Positions 1-7,447 of a stretch of 15,140 nucleotides of DNA are shown piece by piece (position 1 is the first letter of the stretch; every line of letters begins with the position of its first letter). The DNA lies in NCBI GenBank assembly GCA_029859555.1, contig JAOUCV010000019.1:1-15140 (forward strand), given 5' to 3'. The notes beneath the pieces were generated by a model. It made no database searches, was not told where the DNA came from, and was given only the letters and a program-made list of their open reading frames with translations. The position numbers were made by a program, and so were the translations under genes. The stretch comes from Gammaproteobacteria bacterium (GTDB lineage Bacteria > Pseudomonadota > Gammaproteobacteria > UBA9214).

Positions 1-127
1 AATAATATTGTAGGTCTTAAAAGGGTCGTCTCCGGTCCTTTAGAGAAAACTTATATAGAATCAGTCCCTACGTCCGAGTTCGGGGTAACTACGGACATAC
101 GACTGCCATCAGGATGCGAGGGATAAT

Positions 128-262
128 CTAAAGACGACGACCTTCTTTCTGGATCTCTTGTTCCAGGCGGTCCAGATCCGCAACAGCTTATCCAGATTGG
201 ATAACCGCGGCTGTTGTCAGCGAGGCTTCAGCGAGGCTCTTCAGAAAAAGTCTGCGCTTCAT
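128..262 (-). pseudogene. Tat-signal gene remnant with in-frame TAA
   Basis: Reading the minus strand from an ATG at 262 gives a 24-codon stretch beginning MKRRLFLKSL, followed by a short hydrophobic stretch (TTAAVI). This matches a twin-arginine signal (R-R-x-F-L-K). A TAA at 188-190 interrupts it. The same frame then continues for 19 more codons with a protein-like, charged helix (AVADLDRLEQEIQKEG) before a TAG at 128-130. A GAGG sits about 11 bases before the ATG. The frame inside the signal also contains an 11-bp tandem repeat (217-238). I read this as the decayed 5' end of a Tat-exported protein, or a very short Tat peptide; the parent family cannot be named. It could also be chance, since the piece is short. 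Confidence 0.35.
217..238. repeat. 11-bp tandem duplication
   Basis: The unit tcagcgaggct occurs twice back to back (217-227 and 228-238). It lies inside the hydrophobic part of the Tat-like signal remnant. Eleven is not a multiple of three, so loss or gain of one unit shifts the reading frame downstream. Confidence 0.7.
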
Positions 263-390
263 CGCTGGATCTGCCTCGTTGTGGCTTGATTAGCACTTCC
301 GAAAACTAATACCAGAGGCCGCAGTGATAAATGACCTTAATCAATAAAACTGAATATCAGTGATATAGCTTTACCTCACAGGAGCGTACC

Positions 391-510
391 GTGAAGGTCT
401 CAAAAGGATCGATGGTTGCCGAGTCTCACTCAGCGCCTGAATATCCCTCCTCAGCAATACCCGGTCAGAAACTTGAGGATAGTGGATATCCATACAATCT
501 CGTTTACTGA
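391..510 (+). CDS. Possible 39-aa hypothetical protein (GTG start)
   Basis: A GTG at 391 follows an AGGAG at 380-384 with a six-base spacer, which is a good ribosome-binding arrangement. The frame runs 39 codons to TGA at 508-510. The product is polar and rich in Ser, Pro and Tyr, with no signal peptide, membrane segment or recognisable motif. No terminator follows. The only support is the Shine-Dalgarno sequence, so this may be a chance ORF in a gene-poor region. Confidence 0.25.
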   Translation: MKVSKGSMVAESHSAPEYPSSAIPGQKLEDSGYPYNLVY

Positions 511-671
511 TCTTTGTCGCGACACTGTTCCCGCCGCAATACAACCCTGATCGTAAAGCATGCTGAACTGGTGCCGATAAGATAACTGCCTTTTTGTGCT
601 ACTTCTTTGTCTGTTAGGGCTCCTGCAGCTACGGCAATGTCCCTGTAACAGCATTAATACGGAACTGAAAG

Positions 672-887
672 ATGACTACAGAAGATGCCTGGAAACTCAT
701 GAATGTCTATCGCACAGGTGTACCCTGGACAGCCGGCCATGTCACGGCAGTGCGATTACTAATTGACGAGGATCTTGATCACTTCGAACGGGTCTGGTCC
801 GGTAAAGGTAACAGCTGGGCCTGCATCCACGACTTAATCCAGGCCATAATCCGATCACGGGAAGTCAGCGAATGCCGACCTGATTGA
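672..887 (+). CDS. 71-aa hypothetical protein
   Basis: This is a small soluble-looking protein with an even mix of charged and hydrophobic residues, no signal peptide and no membrane segment. Its sequence suggests two or three helices (around residues 22-43 and 49-64). I do not recognise a family. Support that it is real comes from a strong intrinsic terminator that begins about 30 bases after the stop and is oriented with the gene. The ribosome-binding site is weak (GGAAC followed by GAAAG before the ATG). The gene is alone: the next gene runs on the opposite strand and converges on it. Function is unknown. Confidence 0.55.
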   Translation: MTTEDAWKLMNVYRTGVPWTAGHVTAVRLLIDEDLDHFERVWSGKGNSWACIHDLIQAIIRSREVSECRPD

Positions 888-918
888 AAACGCCCCTGGT
901 GATGATCAACCAATGATT

Positions 919-944
919 GCCCGGCCACTGCGCCGGGCTTTTTT
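919..944 (+). terminator. Intrinsic terminator after the 71-aa gene
   Basis: A perfect 7-bp GC stem (GCCCGGC at 919-925 with GCCGGGC at 932-938) closes a six-base loop and is followed at once by six T residues (939-944). The T run is only on the plus-strand side, so it serves the gene ending at 887. Confidence 0.85.
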
Positions 945-982
945 GCACTAAAGACCGACAGGCCACTATTGTAATTACAACT

Positions 983-1702
983 TTAAAACGTGACCTTCAC
1001 CATCAGGCGGTTGTGTGCGGGGATAATCTGCCAATTGACCCGGCTCTTTTGACCGTTCGACCACCGCTTGTTCTGATAGTCCTCCAGGTCATTAACAGCA
1101 CGTGACGGCTCTGTCCAGATATTGACTTCAGCTACCGTTATTCCTACCAGGGTTGACGTAATAGCATCACCACCGTCACCGAAGGCAGCTATTATGCCGC
1201 CCCCTAAAAGATTGGCCCCGATACCTATAAGGTGACGTTTCCAGCCTGTGCGGCTAGAAGCACGTTCAGCACCCAGACGCAGCAGTGATTCTCCCTGTGA
1301 GAGTTTGGCAATCCGCTCTTCGCGGGTCCGGGATGGCATGTCGTGAAATCCGATGGCACCTTGAACCACCGGCAACGGCTTGATCATCATCTGCGCCAGC
1401 GCACCGGCCGATTTCGCCGCACCCACAAGGTAGTTGATTTCATCATCACTATCATCCGCATCCACTGCAAGAAGTGCCTGTCCCGCAGCGCTGGCCGCAT
1501 GAAAACCGGTCCAGCCATATTGCCAGTTCCTGGCAGCGGGTCTTTGACTGGCAATACGGTTTCCGATGAACTTTAAACGTGCATCCAGTTCGGTATCGCT
1601 CATCTCGCCAGTCCCGGGACCCCCCTGCTCAGCACGGATTTGAGGTGACCAGGCAAGTACTGCAGCAAAGATAATAACCAGCGAATGAGATAGATATTTC
1701 AT
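983..1702 (-). CDS. Secreted 239-aa hypothetical protein
   Basis: The N-terminus is a Sec signal peptide: a basic start, a hydrophobic core around residues 8-18 (LVIIFAAVLAW) and likely cleavage after Ala24 (QIRA/EQ). The mature part starts Gly-rich, then has amphipathic segments (residues 50-110), an Arg/Glu-rich helix (about 125-150) and a Gly/Ala-rich hydrophobic stretch near residues 160-190 that could pack against or enter a membrane. The tail is basic and aromatic. An AGGAAGA lies about 12 bases before the ATG and supports this start. I do not recognise a family. The signal peptide places it in the periplasm or outer membrane. It stands alone, convergent with the 71-aa gene. Confidence 0.75.
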   Translation of the reverse strand: MKYLSHSLVIIFAAVLAWSPQIRAEQGGPGTGEMSDTELDARLKFIGNRIASQRPAARNWQYGWTGFHAASAAGQALLAVDADDSDDEINYLVGAAKSAGALAQMMIKPLPVVQGAIGFHDMPSRTREERIAKLSQGESLLRLGAERASSRTGWKRHLIGIGANLLGGGIIAAFGDGGDAITSTLVGITVAEVNIWTEPSRAVNDLEDYQNKRWSNGQKSRVNWQIIPAHNRLMVKVTF

Positions 1703-2033
1703 GTCGTTTTGTAGTTCTTCCTGATTAGTAATAATAAGCCGCTCACCGAACCAGAAATCCAGTGGCAGCAGCGTCAGTAAAGACTATCACACCAGTTAGC
1801 CCTCCATCATATCTGTTACTTAATGCGACTCACCTGCTGTATCTTGCAGGGCCGCACTGGCTAGCCCGGGACGGCATAAAATCCGTTCCTCGTCAGGGAA
1901 AGTTCATAAATTTTCCTTCTTGTGCACAGTATAATCAGGCCACTTTCTGAGCTTTTGCACAAACAAAAACGGCGACCCGAAGGCCGCCGCAGGGTGTATA
2001 CACGGGCAGTGTCGGGCTGCCAGTGTGCCGGGG
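1703..2033. other. Intergenic stretch, no gene seen
   Basis: This 331-base gap separates the secreted 239-aa protein from the 51-aa membrane protein, both on the minus strand. It holds the terminator at 1965-1989 and, next to 1702, the expected ribosome-binding site of the 239-aa gene. The overlapping short frames on both strands show no coding character. I could not pick out a convincing promoter. Confidence 0.5.
1965..1989 (-). terminator. UUCG-loop intrinsic terminator
   Basis: On the minus strand an 8-bp stem (CGGCGGCC with GGTCGCCG, one G-T wobble) closes a TTCG tetraloop and is followed by five T residues. The C-UUCG-G loop is exceptionally stable in RNA. It lies about 45 bases after the stop of the 51-aa membrane protein gene and ends its transcript. 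Confidence 0.88.
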
Positions 2034-2189
2034 TCACCCGTCGAGCTGAGAGGTCACAAAGGGTATGGATACAAGCGCGATGGCCGCAGCAACGATATAC
2101 AGCTTTATTTCGCCAAGCCACGCCAGCGTTTGCAGACCGGGGTCACCCAGAAAGAAAATCACCATCAGTCCAATAATCAGCTTGTGCAT
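2034..2189 (-). CDS. 51-aa small membrane protein
   Basis: The product is 51 residues with two hydrophobic segments, about 4-13 (LIIGLMVIFF) and 29-45 (YIVAAAIALVSIPFV), joined by a short loop with Asp, Pro and Gly. It is likely an integral inner-membrane peptide with two helices. The frame stays open upstream to 2366, but that extension is Cys-rich and not protein-like. The ATG at 2189 has an ACGGAGA ribosome-binding site about seven bases before it, so I take this as the start. A UUCG-type terminator follows the gene. No family is recognised and no function can be given. Confidence 0.62.
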   Translation of the reverse strand: MHKLIIGLMVIFFLGDPGLQTLAWLGEIKLYIVAAAIALVSIPFVTSQLDG

Positions 2190-2442
2190 GTCTTTCTCCG
2201 TTACTATCTGTTGTTTCGATGGTTCCATCTTATGTAGCCAGCCACAGGATATCCGTGAACAGAAACACGCCCGGTACGGATTTTCGTCACAGATTTCCAC
2301 ATATACACAAGAGATTGAGACCCCGGTCACATGGCGGCTGGTGACAAGACTGAAATTCACAGACATTCACCCATCGGGCGGAGATTCGGAATAACTTCAG
2401 TTCTTGGGTAATATTGACAGCTCACAACCCGGTAGCGACACC

Positions 2443-3648
2443 ATGGATACCCGTTCACAACAAGCTGCAATCGAACTACTTATTGAGTGGGAAATCGACG
2501 GCCGTCGTCACCATAATCGTGAGTATTTCGAAAAAATCAGTTTCTGGCGCGACATATTTCCCGGCAGTCTGTCGTTAAAACTACCGGACAGTGGCGGCAA
2601 CTGGGTCAGCGAAACATTTCCGCCCGGTGAACTGGTACCACGCTGGTCACAGGACCACCTGCATACAGTCAACCGCAAAGACCTGAAATTGCATCGCAAG
2701 CACGGACCCGCGATCGGGATACAAGGTGGCCGGCATTACCCGCGCCTTATCGCAGCCGGAACCGCCGGTATCTTTGACGGCAATATGCAACCGCTACGAA
2801 TTACAGAGCTGGATGAGCACAGCGTAACCATTGACCTGAACCATCCGCTGTCGCGTTCTCCGGTTACGGTCTCTGCACGTATTGTTAACGATCTCGGTGC
2901 CGGGCTGGAACATGGCGGTCGTTGCACCGAGGTGCTTATGGATGCATTGAATGCCGGCATCGGCCTGGAAGCCCTCTACCCGCCCGACGAGACAGGCTTC
3001 ATGTCAGATGGCAGCTTTAACCGCATGGATGATCGTGAAGACAGCCTGTTCTATGAAACAGCACGACTGGTCCAGCATCTCGATCGTACCGCCATTGATC
3101 AGGTCAGCGAAATCCATGGCCGATTTCTTCAACCCGGCATGCAGGTACTCGACCTGATGAGCAGCTGGGTCTCTCATATTCCTGAATCGGTCACCGACCT
3201 TAACGTTACCGGCCTGGGAATGAACGCCGACGAACTGGCCAGGAACCCGCGACTCTCCAGCAAGGTAATACAGGACATTAACCTGCAAACAAGCCTGCCA
3301 TTTGATGACCGGCAATTTGATGCCGTTATCTGCAGCGCATCTGTCGAGTATCTGACTGAGCCGCTGGCAGTGTTTCGCGAACTCGGGCGTGTACTAAAAC
3401 CCGGCGCGCCGGCCATCATCACCTTTACCGACCGCTGGTTTCCCACCAAGGTAATAGAACTGTGGACCGCGCTACACCCGTTTGAAAGGCTGGCGCTGGT
3501 ACAGGAATACTTCCGTTCAGCCGGAAACTTTACCGACATCGAGACAGAGACGGCACGCGGACGCCCCCGACCTGAAGATGACAAATATGCACGCCAACAG
3601 GCGTTTTCTGATCCGGTATATGCAGTATGGGCGCGTGCGACCGGCTAA
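2443..3648 (+). CDS. SlyD/FKBP-like domain fused to SAM methyltransferase
   Basis: Numbering from the ATG at 2443 gives 401 aa. Residues 119-148 (ITELDEHSVTIDLNHPLS...) match the hallmark strand-loop of SlyD-type FKBP prolyl isomerases, where 'v.vD.NHPLAGk.L' is typical. Residues about 225-345 are a class I SAM-dependent methyltransferase (Methyltransf_11 type): motif I region VLDLMSSWVSH (235-245), a later acidic region, LPFDDRQFDAVICSASVEYL (285-304), and LGRVLKPGG-like at 314-321. Motif I lacks the usual GxGxG loop, which seems to be a trait of this subfamily. The substrate is unknown. A TTG at 2404 would add 13 residues; neither start has a strong ribosome-binding site. The gene converges on the CbiX-type gene, only 16 bases away. 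Confidence 0.8.
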   Translation: MDTRSQQAAIELLIEWEIDGRRHHNREYFEKISFWRDIFPGSLSLKLPDSGGNWVSETFPPGELVPRWSQDHLHTVNRKDLKLHRKHGPAIGIQGGRHYPRLIAAGTAGIFDGNMQPLRITELDEHSVTIDLNHPLSRSPVTVSARIVNDLGAGLEHGGRCTEVLMDALNAGIGLEALYPPDETGFMSDGSFNRMDDREDSLFYETARLVQHLDRTAIDQVSEIHGRFLQPGMQVLDLMSSWVSHIPESVTDLNVTGLGMNADELARNPRLSSKVIQDINLQTSLPFDDRQFDAVICSASVEYLTEPLAVFRELGRVLKPGAPAIITFTDRWFPTKVIELWTALHPFERLALVQEYFRSAGNFTDIETETARGRPRPEDDKYARQQAFSDPVYAVWARATG

Positions 3649-3664
3649 AGACGGCCAACCTCGC

Positions 3665-4036
3665 CTAAACCTGGCCCTGTAATGCCTGCTTGAGTAAAAT
3701 GCCCGTCAATCCGGGTGCTGCCCCCAGGTAGGGTGCCAGCACTATATCCACCTGCGGCGATTCCTGGCGGATAATCTCAATCTCGGCAGGAATATCTTTT
3801 ACCACATGTCGACCCGCCGATAAAAAATACGGCATTACGGTTACCTGCTCTGCACCGGCAAGAATTGCGTTGCGTATGCCGTCCGGTATCGAAGGCTCCG
3901 CCAGCTCCAGAAAGGCACATTCAACCTGCGCATAGGCATCACCGCTTTGTTCCCGAAGACACGCCGTTAAATCACGCACCTCGTCATTGGATTCCTCGCG
4001 TCGACTACCGTGCGCAACAACTAACAGTGATTTCAT
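3665..4036 (-). CDS. CbiX/SirB-type sirohydrochlorin chelatase, short form
   Basis: This 123-aa protein matches the single-domain CbiX family, which inserts Co2+ or Fe2+ into sirohydrochlorin (cobalamin or siroheme pathways) in the cytoplasm. Visible hallmarks are the N-terminal LLVVAHGSRREESN with metal-binding His9, the FLELAEPSI segment with Glu44, and the PYFLSAGRHVVKDIP motif with His77. The length fits the short homodimeric form rather than the two-domain chelatases. The ATG at 4036 begins the conserved core; a TTG nine codons upstream is possible but unlikely. It follows the DksA-like gene on the same strand with a 101-base gap that contains a 16-bp palindrome. In a sulfur oxidizer a siroheme role (sulfite or reverse dissimilatory sulfite reductase) is plausible, but that is inference. 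Confidence 0.87.
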   Translation of the reverse strand: MKSLLVVAHGSRREESNDEVRDLTACLREQSGDAYAQVECAFLELAEPSIPDGIRNAILAGAEQVTVMPYFLSAGRHVVKDIPAEIEIIRQESPQVDIVLAPYLGAAPGLTGILLKQALQGQV

Positions 4037-4081
4037 TTTTAATACGTACCTTTTGATAAACAATACCGTGCCAATATAGCA

Positions 4082-4097
4082 TTTCCGGTACCGGAAA
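4082..4097. promoter_or_regulatory. 16-bp perfect palindrome upstream of the CbiX-type gene
   Basis: TTTCCGGTACCGGAAA reads the same on both strands. It lies 46 bases before the CbiX-type start codon and 40 bases after the DksA-like stop. Perfect two-fold symmetry without a T run fits a dimeric repressor operator better than a terminator. The regulator is unknown. Confidence 0.4.
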
Positions 4098-4137
4098 ATA
4101 CCTTCTCGTCGAAAAGGACAAAGCCTGCAAGATAAAA

Positions 4138-4488
4138 CTATTGCTCATTTCTGTGCGCACAACCAATACACAGGGTTGCCGCAGGATCCAGCGCCAGGCG
4201 TTCGGCTGCAACCGGCTCATCACAGGACAGGCAAAAGCCGTAATCACCGTTATCAATACGCCGCAACGCAGATGCTATCTTCTGTAACTGCAGTTGCCGC
4301 CGACGGCCGGCTTCCTGTGACATCGCCTGCCCTTGCATGGCATCCATCCTTGACAAGCGGCCGACCGCTGTCTGGTCAAGCTCCACCACCCCGGACGCCT
4401 CGTCACCGCTTGCCTTCAGACCCTGCAACTCCTGCTGCATCTGCAACAGGCGGGCCTTGATAACGCTGATTTCATCCTTATCAAACAT
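4138..4488 (-). CDS. DksA/TraR-family C4 zinc-finger protein
   Basis: The 116-aa product has a coiled-coil N-terminal part (about 5-78, heptad-like with many Gln, Leu and Arg) and a C-terminal C4 zinc finger: Cys86-x2-Cys89 (FCLSC) and Cys107-x2-Cys110 (LCIGC). This is the DksA/TraR architecture; such proteins bind the RNA polymerase secondary channel and alter initiation. The internal VELDQTAVGRLSRMDA segment marks a subgroup distinct from DksA proper, and the DxxDxA coiled-coil tip of DksA is not evident. The protein is also shorter than DksA (about 150 aa). An AGGGGAC element precedes the ATG. It is divergent from typA and may share the 124-base promoter region. Confidence 0.87.
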   Translation of the reverse strand: MFDKDEISVIKARLLQMQQELQGLKASGDEASGVVELDQTAVGRLSRMDAMQGQAMSQEAGRRRQLQLQKIASALRRIDNGDYGFCLSCDEPVAAERLALDPAATLCIGCAHRNEQ

Positions 4489-4559
4489 ATATTGGCGTCC
4501 CCTGTGCTGCCCCGGCCTGCTGCCACGACGGAATATATAGCTTCAAACGGCGTTAGCGG

Positions 4560-4565
4560 TATAAT
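4560..4565 (+). promoter_or_regulatory. Candidate -10 box for typA/bipA
   Basis: A perfect TATAAT lies 47 bases before the typA start in the 124-base divergent intergenic region. No good -35 box is seen at the expected distance, so this is a tentative sigma-70 promoter. Confidence 0.4.
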
Positions 4566-4612
4566 TGCCGGCTTTTCACGGCCTTCCCGCCATTGCGGAT
4601 AAATAAACCATT

Positions 4613-6433
4613 ATGATCAGTAAGTTGCGAAATATCGCCATTATCGCGCACGTCGACCATGGCAAAACCACCCTCGTTGACCAGCTTCTCAGCCAGTCCG
4701 GCACCCTCGGTGACCGGGCCGCTGCACCGGAACGTGTCATGGATTCCAACGAGCTGGAAAAAGAACGCGGCATCACGATTCTATCGAAGAACACCGCTAT
4801 CCGCTGGAAAGATTATCGCATCAACATTGTCGACACCCCCGGGCATGCCGACTTCGGCGGCGAAGTGGAACGCGTACTGTCGATGGTGGACAGCGTATTG
4901 CTGCTGGTTGATGCCGTCGAAGGGCCGATGCCACAAACACGTTTTGTCACCCAGAAGGCATTCGACCTCGGCTTGAAACCGATTGTCGTTATCAACAAGA
5001 TTGACCGCCCGGGTTCACGACCTGACTGGGTACTCGACCAGACGTTTGAATTGTTTGATCGCCTCGGAGCAACCGATGAACAGCTCGACTTCCCGGTCAT
5101 CTATGCGTCGGCACTGCAGGGCTATGCCGGCGTAGAAGCTGACCAGCTTGGCGATGACATGACCGCCTTGTTTGATGCGATTGTGGAACACGTTGCGCCT
5201 CCACAAGTCGATCTGGATGCACCGTTTCAGATGCAGGTAATTACGCTGGACTACAACAGTTACGTTGGTGTCATCGGCATCGGCCGCATCAAGCGCGGCA
5301 AGCTGAAGCCCAACATGCCGATCTCGCTAGTCGACCGCGATGGTAAACAACGCAATGCACGGCTCGGCCTGGTATATGGTTTTCTGGGCCTGGATCGCAT
5401 TGAGGTTGATGAAGCACAGGCCGGTGACATCATCGCTTTTACCGGTATTGAGAAACTTAATATCTCGGATACGCTCTGTGATCCCGGCAATGTCGAGGCT
5501 CTGCCGGCACTGACGGTTGACGAGCCAACCGTCAGCATGACCTTTCAGGTCAATAATTCACCCTTTGCGGGCAAGGACGGCAAATACGTCACCTCGAGAA
5601 ACATCAGCGAACGACTTGAGCGTGAACTGATTCACAACGTGGCGCTGCGCGTTGACGAGACCGGGGATCCTGATAAATTCAAGGTCTCGGGTCGCGGCGA
5701 ACTGCACCTGGCGATCCTGATTGAAACCATGCGGCGCGAAGGATTCGAACTGGGTGTTTCCAGACCCGAAGTCATCATTCGTGAAATTGATGGCGAGCAA
5801 CAGGAACCCTATGAACAGGTCACCGTTGATATAGAAGACCAGCACCAGGGTACCATCATGGAAAAACTCGGTGAGCGTGGCGGCGAACTCACCGACATGG
5901 TTCCTGATGGCAAGGGGCGCTTACGACTCGACTACCTCATGCCGGCACGCGGCCTGATCGGTTTTCGTACCGAGTTTCTTACCGGTACCCAGGGAACCGG
6001 ACTGATCTACAGTGTATTTTCACACTATGGTCCCATGAAGGCAGGCGACTACGGACAACGCATTAACGGCGTACTGATTGCCAACGGTTCAGGCAAGGCA
6101 CTTGGCTATGCCCTTTTTAATTTGCAGGAACGCGGTCGTTTGTTTATTGGTCATGGCGAAGAAGTGTACGAAGGCAGCCTGATCGGCATTCACTCGCGTA
6201 ACAACGACCTGGTCGTCAACCCGTTAAAAGGCAAGCAATTGACCAATGTCCGTGCAGCCGGTACTGATGAAAACATTGTGCTGTCTCCACCGATCCGTAT
6301 GAGTCTCGAACAGGCCCTGGAATTTATCGACGACGATGAACTGGTTGAGGTCACACCCAACCATATCCGGCTGCGCAAAAAGCTGCTGCTGGAGCATGAA
6401 CGCAAGCGTTCGTCGCGTTCGGCCACTGCCTGA
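4613..6433 (+). CDS. typA: Ribosome-binding GTPase TypA/BipA
   Basis: This 606-aa protein has the usual length for the TypA/BipA translational GTPase, which binds the ribosome near the EF-G site and aids 50S assembly and stress or low-temperature growth. All G motifs are visible: G1 AHVDHGKT (12-19), switch I RGITI (52-56), G3 DTPGH (74-78), G4 NKID (128-131) and G5 SAL (166-168). An EF-Tu domain II-like barrel follows (about 205-300), then EF-G-like domains, ending in the BipA-specific C-terminal domain with the [10 protein letters not shown] segment. The start codon is preceded by a weak GCGGAT element. It is a monocistronic-looking gene, divergent from the DksA-like gene. Confidence 0.97.
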   Translation: MISKLRNIAIIAHVDHGKTTLVDQLLSQSGTLGDRAAAPERVMDSNELEKERGITILSKNTAIRWKDYRINIVDTPGHADFGGEVERVLSMVDSVLLLVDAVEGPMPQTRFVTQKAFDLGLKPIVVINKIDRPGSRPDWVLDQTFELFDRLGATDEQLDFPVIYASALQGYAGVEADQLGDDMTALFDAIVEHVAPPQVDLDAPFQMQVITLDYNSYVGVIGIGRIKRGKLKPNMPISLVDRDGKQRNARLGLVYGFLGLDRIEVDEAQAGDIIAFTGIEKLNISDTLCDPGNVEALPALTVDEPTVSMTFQVNNSPFAGKDGKYVTSRNISERLERELIHNVALRVDETGDPDKFKVSGRGELHLAILIETMRREGFELGVSRPEVIIREIDGEQQEPYEQVTVDIEDQHQGTIMEKLGERGGELTDMVPDGKGRLRLDYLMPARGLIGFRTEFLTGTQGTGLIYSVFSHYGPMKAGDYGQRINGVLIANGSGKALGYALFNLQERGRLFIGHGEEVYEGSLIGIHSRNNDLVVNPLKGKQLTNVRAAGTDENIVLSPPIRMSLEQALEFIDDDELVEVTPNHIRLRKKLLLEHERKRSSRSATA

Positions 6434-6626
6434 GCAAATAATCTCCCCTGGCAATTCCCCCGTGAAACCCGGACAGCAGATATTCGCCTGCTGATTAAAC
6501 CTACATCTTGTATGGTATTAATAACTATATACAAAATGTGGTATTTAAGTATTTTATTAATAAATTACATAGGGTTATAAATTAATTCATTGACTTTTGT
6601 GTGGTAATTATCTAACGTTCAAGCCA

Positions 6627-6662
6627 CTGGAGTCTGCACGACAGGATGTGAAAAGACTCCAG
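6627..6662 (+). promoter_or_regulatory. Inverted repeat in the leader of the HMA-like gene
   Basis: CTGGAGTCT (6627-6635) and AGACTCCAG (6654-6662) form a perfect 9-bp inverted repeat with an 18-base loop, about 40 bases before the Shine-Dalgarno sequence of the 74-aa gene. There is no T run, so it is not a terminator. It could be an RNA stem in the 5' leader or a DNA operator. Confidence 0.5.
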
Positions 6663-6713
6663 AAGAAGACCTCGCCAGAGATGATTACAACCAGAGTTGG
6701 AGGAGTAAACAGC

Positions 6714-6938
6714 ATGCACAAAACAGACATGGTTATGCATATTGACAATTACCTCGGTGAAAATACCCGCCGCACCATCGAAAAAGCCATTACCGCCACC
6801 AGGGGAGTGTTGCACGCACACTTCAATGAAAAACGACCGCACCTGATGCTCGTTTCATATGACACGGAACGCACATCATCATTTGAAGTTCTCGCGCGTA
6901 TGACCAAGCAGCAGGTTCGTGCTGAACGAGTCGGTTAA
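6714..6938 (+). CDS. HMA-like small protein without the CxxC motif
   Basis: The 74-aa product has the beta-alpha-beta-beta-alpha-beta pattern of a heavy-metal-associated (ferredoxin-like) domain: strand MVMHID, helix TRRTIEKAI, strand GVLHAHFN, strand LMLVSYD, helix FEVLARM, and a final VRAERVG strand. The metal-binding CxxC that should follow the first strand is absent, and the protein has no cysteine at all. It therefore probably does not bind soft metals in the usual way. The start is firm: GGAGGAGT lies a few bases upstream. The same frame is open further upstream but without protein-like content. A strong terminator follows. It is a single-gene transcript; function is unknown. Confidence 0.78.
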   Translation: MHKTDMVMHIDNYLGENTRRTIEKAITATRGVLHAHFNEKRPHLMLVSYDTERTSSFEVLARMTKQQVRAERVG

Positions 6939-6978
6939 AAGCATCACCAAAGAAGACGTTACAACCTTACACTTTTCC

Positions 6979-7007
6979 AACAGCGACTTCTGGTCGCTGT
7001 TTTTTTT
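6979..7007 (+). terminator. Intrinsic terminator after the HMA-like gene
   Basis: AACAGCGAC (6979-6987) pairs with GTCGCTGTT (6993-7001) around a five-base loop, and the transcript then runs through eight T residues (7000-7007). It starts about 40 bases after the stop at 6938. Confidence 0.9.
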
Positions 7008-7034
7008 GTCTGCAGGAAACCGGGTGATCGGCAA

Positions 7035-7439
7035 TTACAACGACAACGCCTGTTTGATTGAAGCTGCAACCTCGGCCAGCGCCTCGCTTGTATATTCCCT
7101 TGCAGGCACCCTGCCCCAAACCGGCGCCGGCCACGCGACATCAGAGTGATAGCGAACGACATGATGGACATGACATTGCGGCACGACATTTCCGAGCGAT
7201 GCGATGTTGAGTTTGTCAGGAGAAAATACCGATTCCAGTGCATGCGACAGTCTCACTGACTCGTGCATCAACTGCAGCTGGTCTGCCTCGTTAAGGTGAT
7301 GTATTTCCGTGATGTCTTCACGATCAGGCACCAGGATGCACCAGGGGTAATTGGCATCCCGCATCAGCAACACATGACACAGTTCCAGCTTGCCAAGGAC
7401 CAGGCAATCATTTTCAAGTTGCGGGTGAAGCGTGGCCAA
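7035..7439 (-). CDS. HIT-family nucleotide-binding protein
   Basis: The 134-aa protein belongs to the histidine triad superfamily, small nucleotide hydrolases or transferases. It shows the early YPWCILVPDRE strand (31-41), the EIHHLNEADQLQLMHE helix (45-60), KLNIASLGNVVPQ (76-88) and the active-site region CHVHHVVR (89-96). His90 and His92 fit the first two triad positions; the third position is Val94, with His93 beside it, a variant seen in this proteobacterial subgroup. The best start is a TTG at 7439; no ATG is available. It begins only eight bases after the rdgC stop on the same strand, so translation is probably coupled to rdgC. Substrate is unknown. Confidence 0.85.
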   Translation of the reverse strand: MATLHPQLENDCLVLGKLELCHVLLMRDANYPWCILVPDREDITEIHHLNEADQLQLMHESVRLSHALESVFSPDKLNIASLGNVVPQCHVHHVVRYHSDVAWPAPVWGRVPAREYTSEALAEVAASIKQALSL

Positions 7440-7447
7440 CAGACTGT

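Larger units (their letters stand above)
1..671. other. Gene-poor stretch at the left edge
   Basis: Apart from the Tat-signal remnant, its 11-bp tandem repeat and the weak GTG ORF listed separately, I see no supported gene here. Reading frames on both strands are short and broken. An imperfect hairpin (GTCCG at 72-76 against CGGAC at 92-96) is present but has no clear role. The stretch looks like decayed or non-coding DNA. Confidence 0.5.

Noticed and set aside
72..96. Imperfect hairpin near the left edge considered as a structured RNA
   Set aside because: Only five plus three pairs with bulges, no conserved motif and no T run.
2034..2366. Longer 110-codon version of the 51-aa membrane protein
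   Set aside because: The extra 59 N-terminal residues are Cys-rich and not protein-like, while the ATG at 2189 has a clear ribosome-binding site.
2404..2442. TTG start for the methyltransferase fusion
   Set aside because: It adds 13 polar residues with no domain and has no well-spaced ribosome-binding site; the ATG at 2443 is preferred but not certain.
3174..3584. 136-codon minus-strand frame
   Set aside because: Antisense to the methyltransferase; Ser/Arg-rich composition typical of a shadow frame.
6474..6493. CAGCAG/CTGCTG hairpin after typA considered as its terminator
   Set aside because: Six-bp stem with an eight-base loop and no T run; not a convincing intrinsic terminator.
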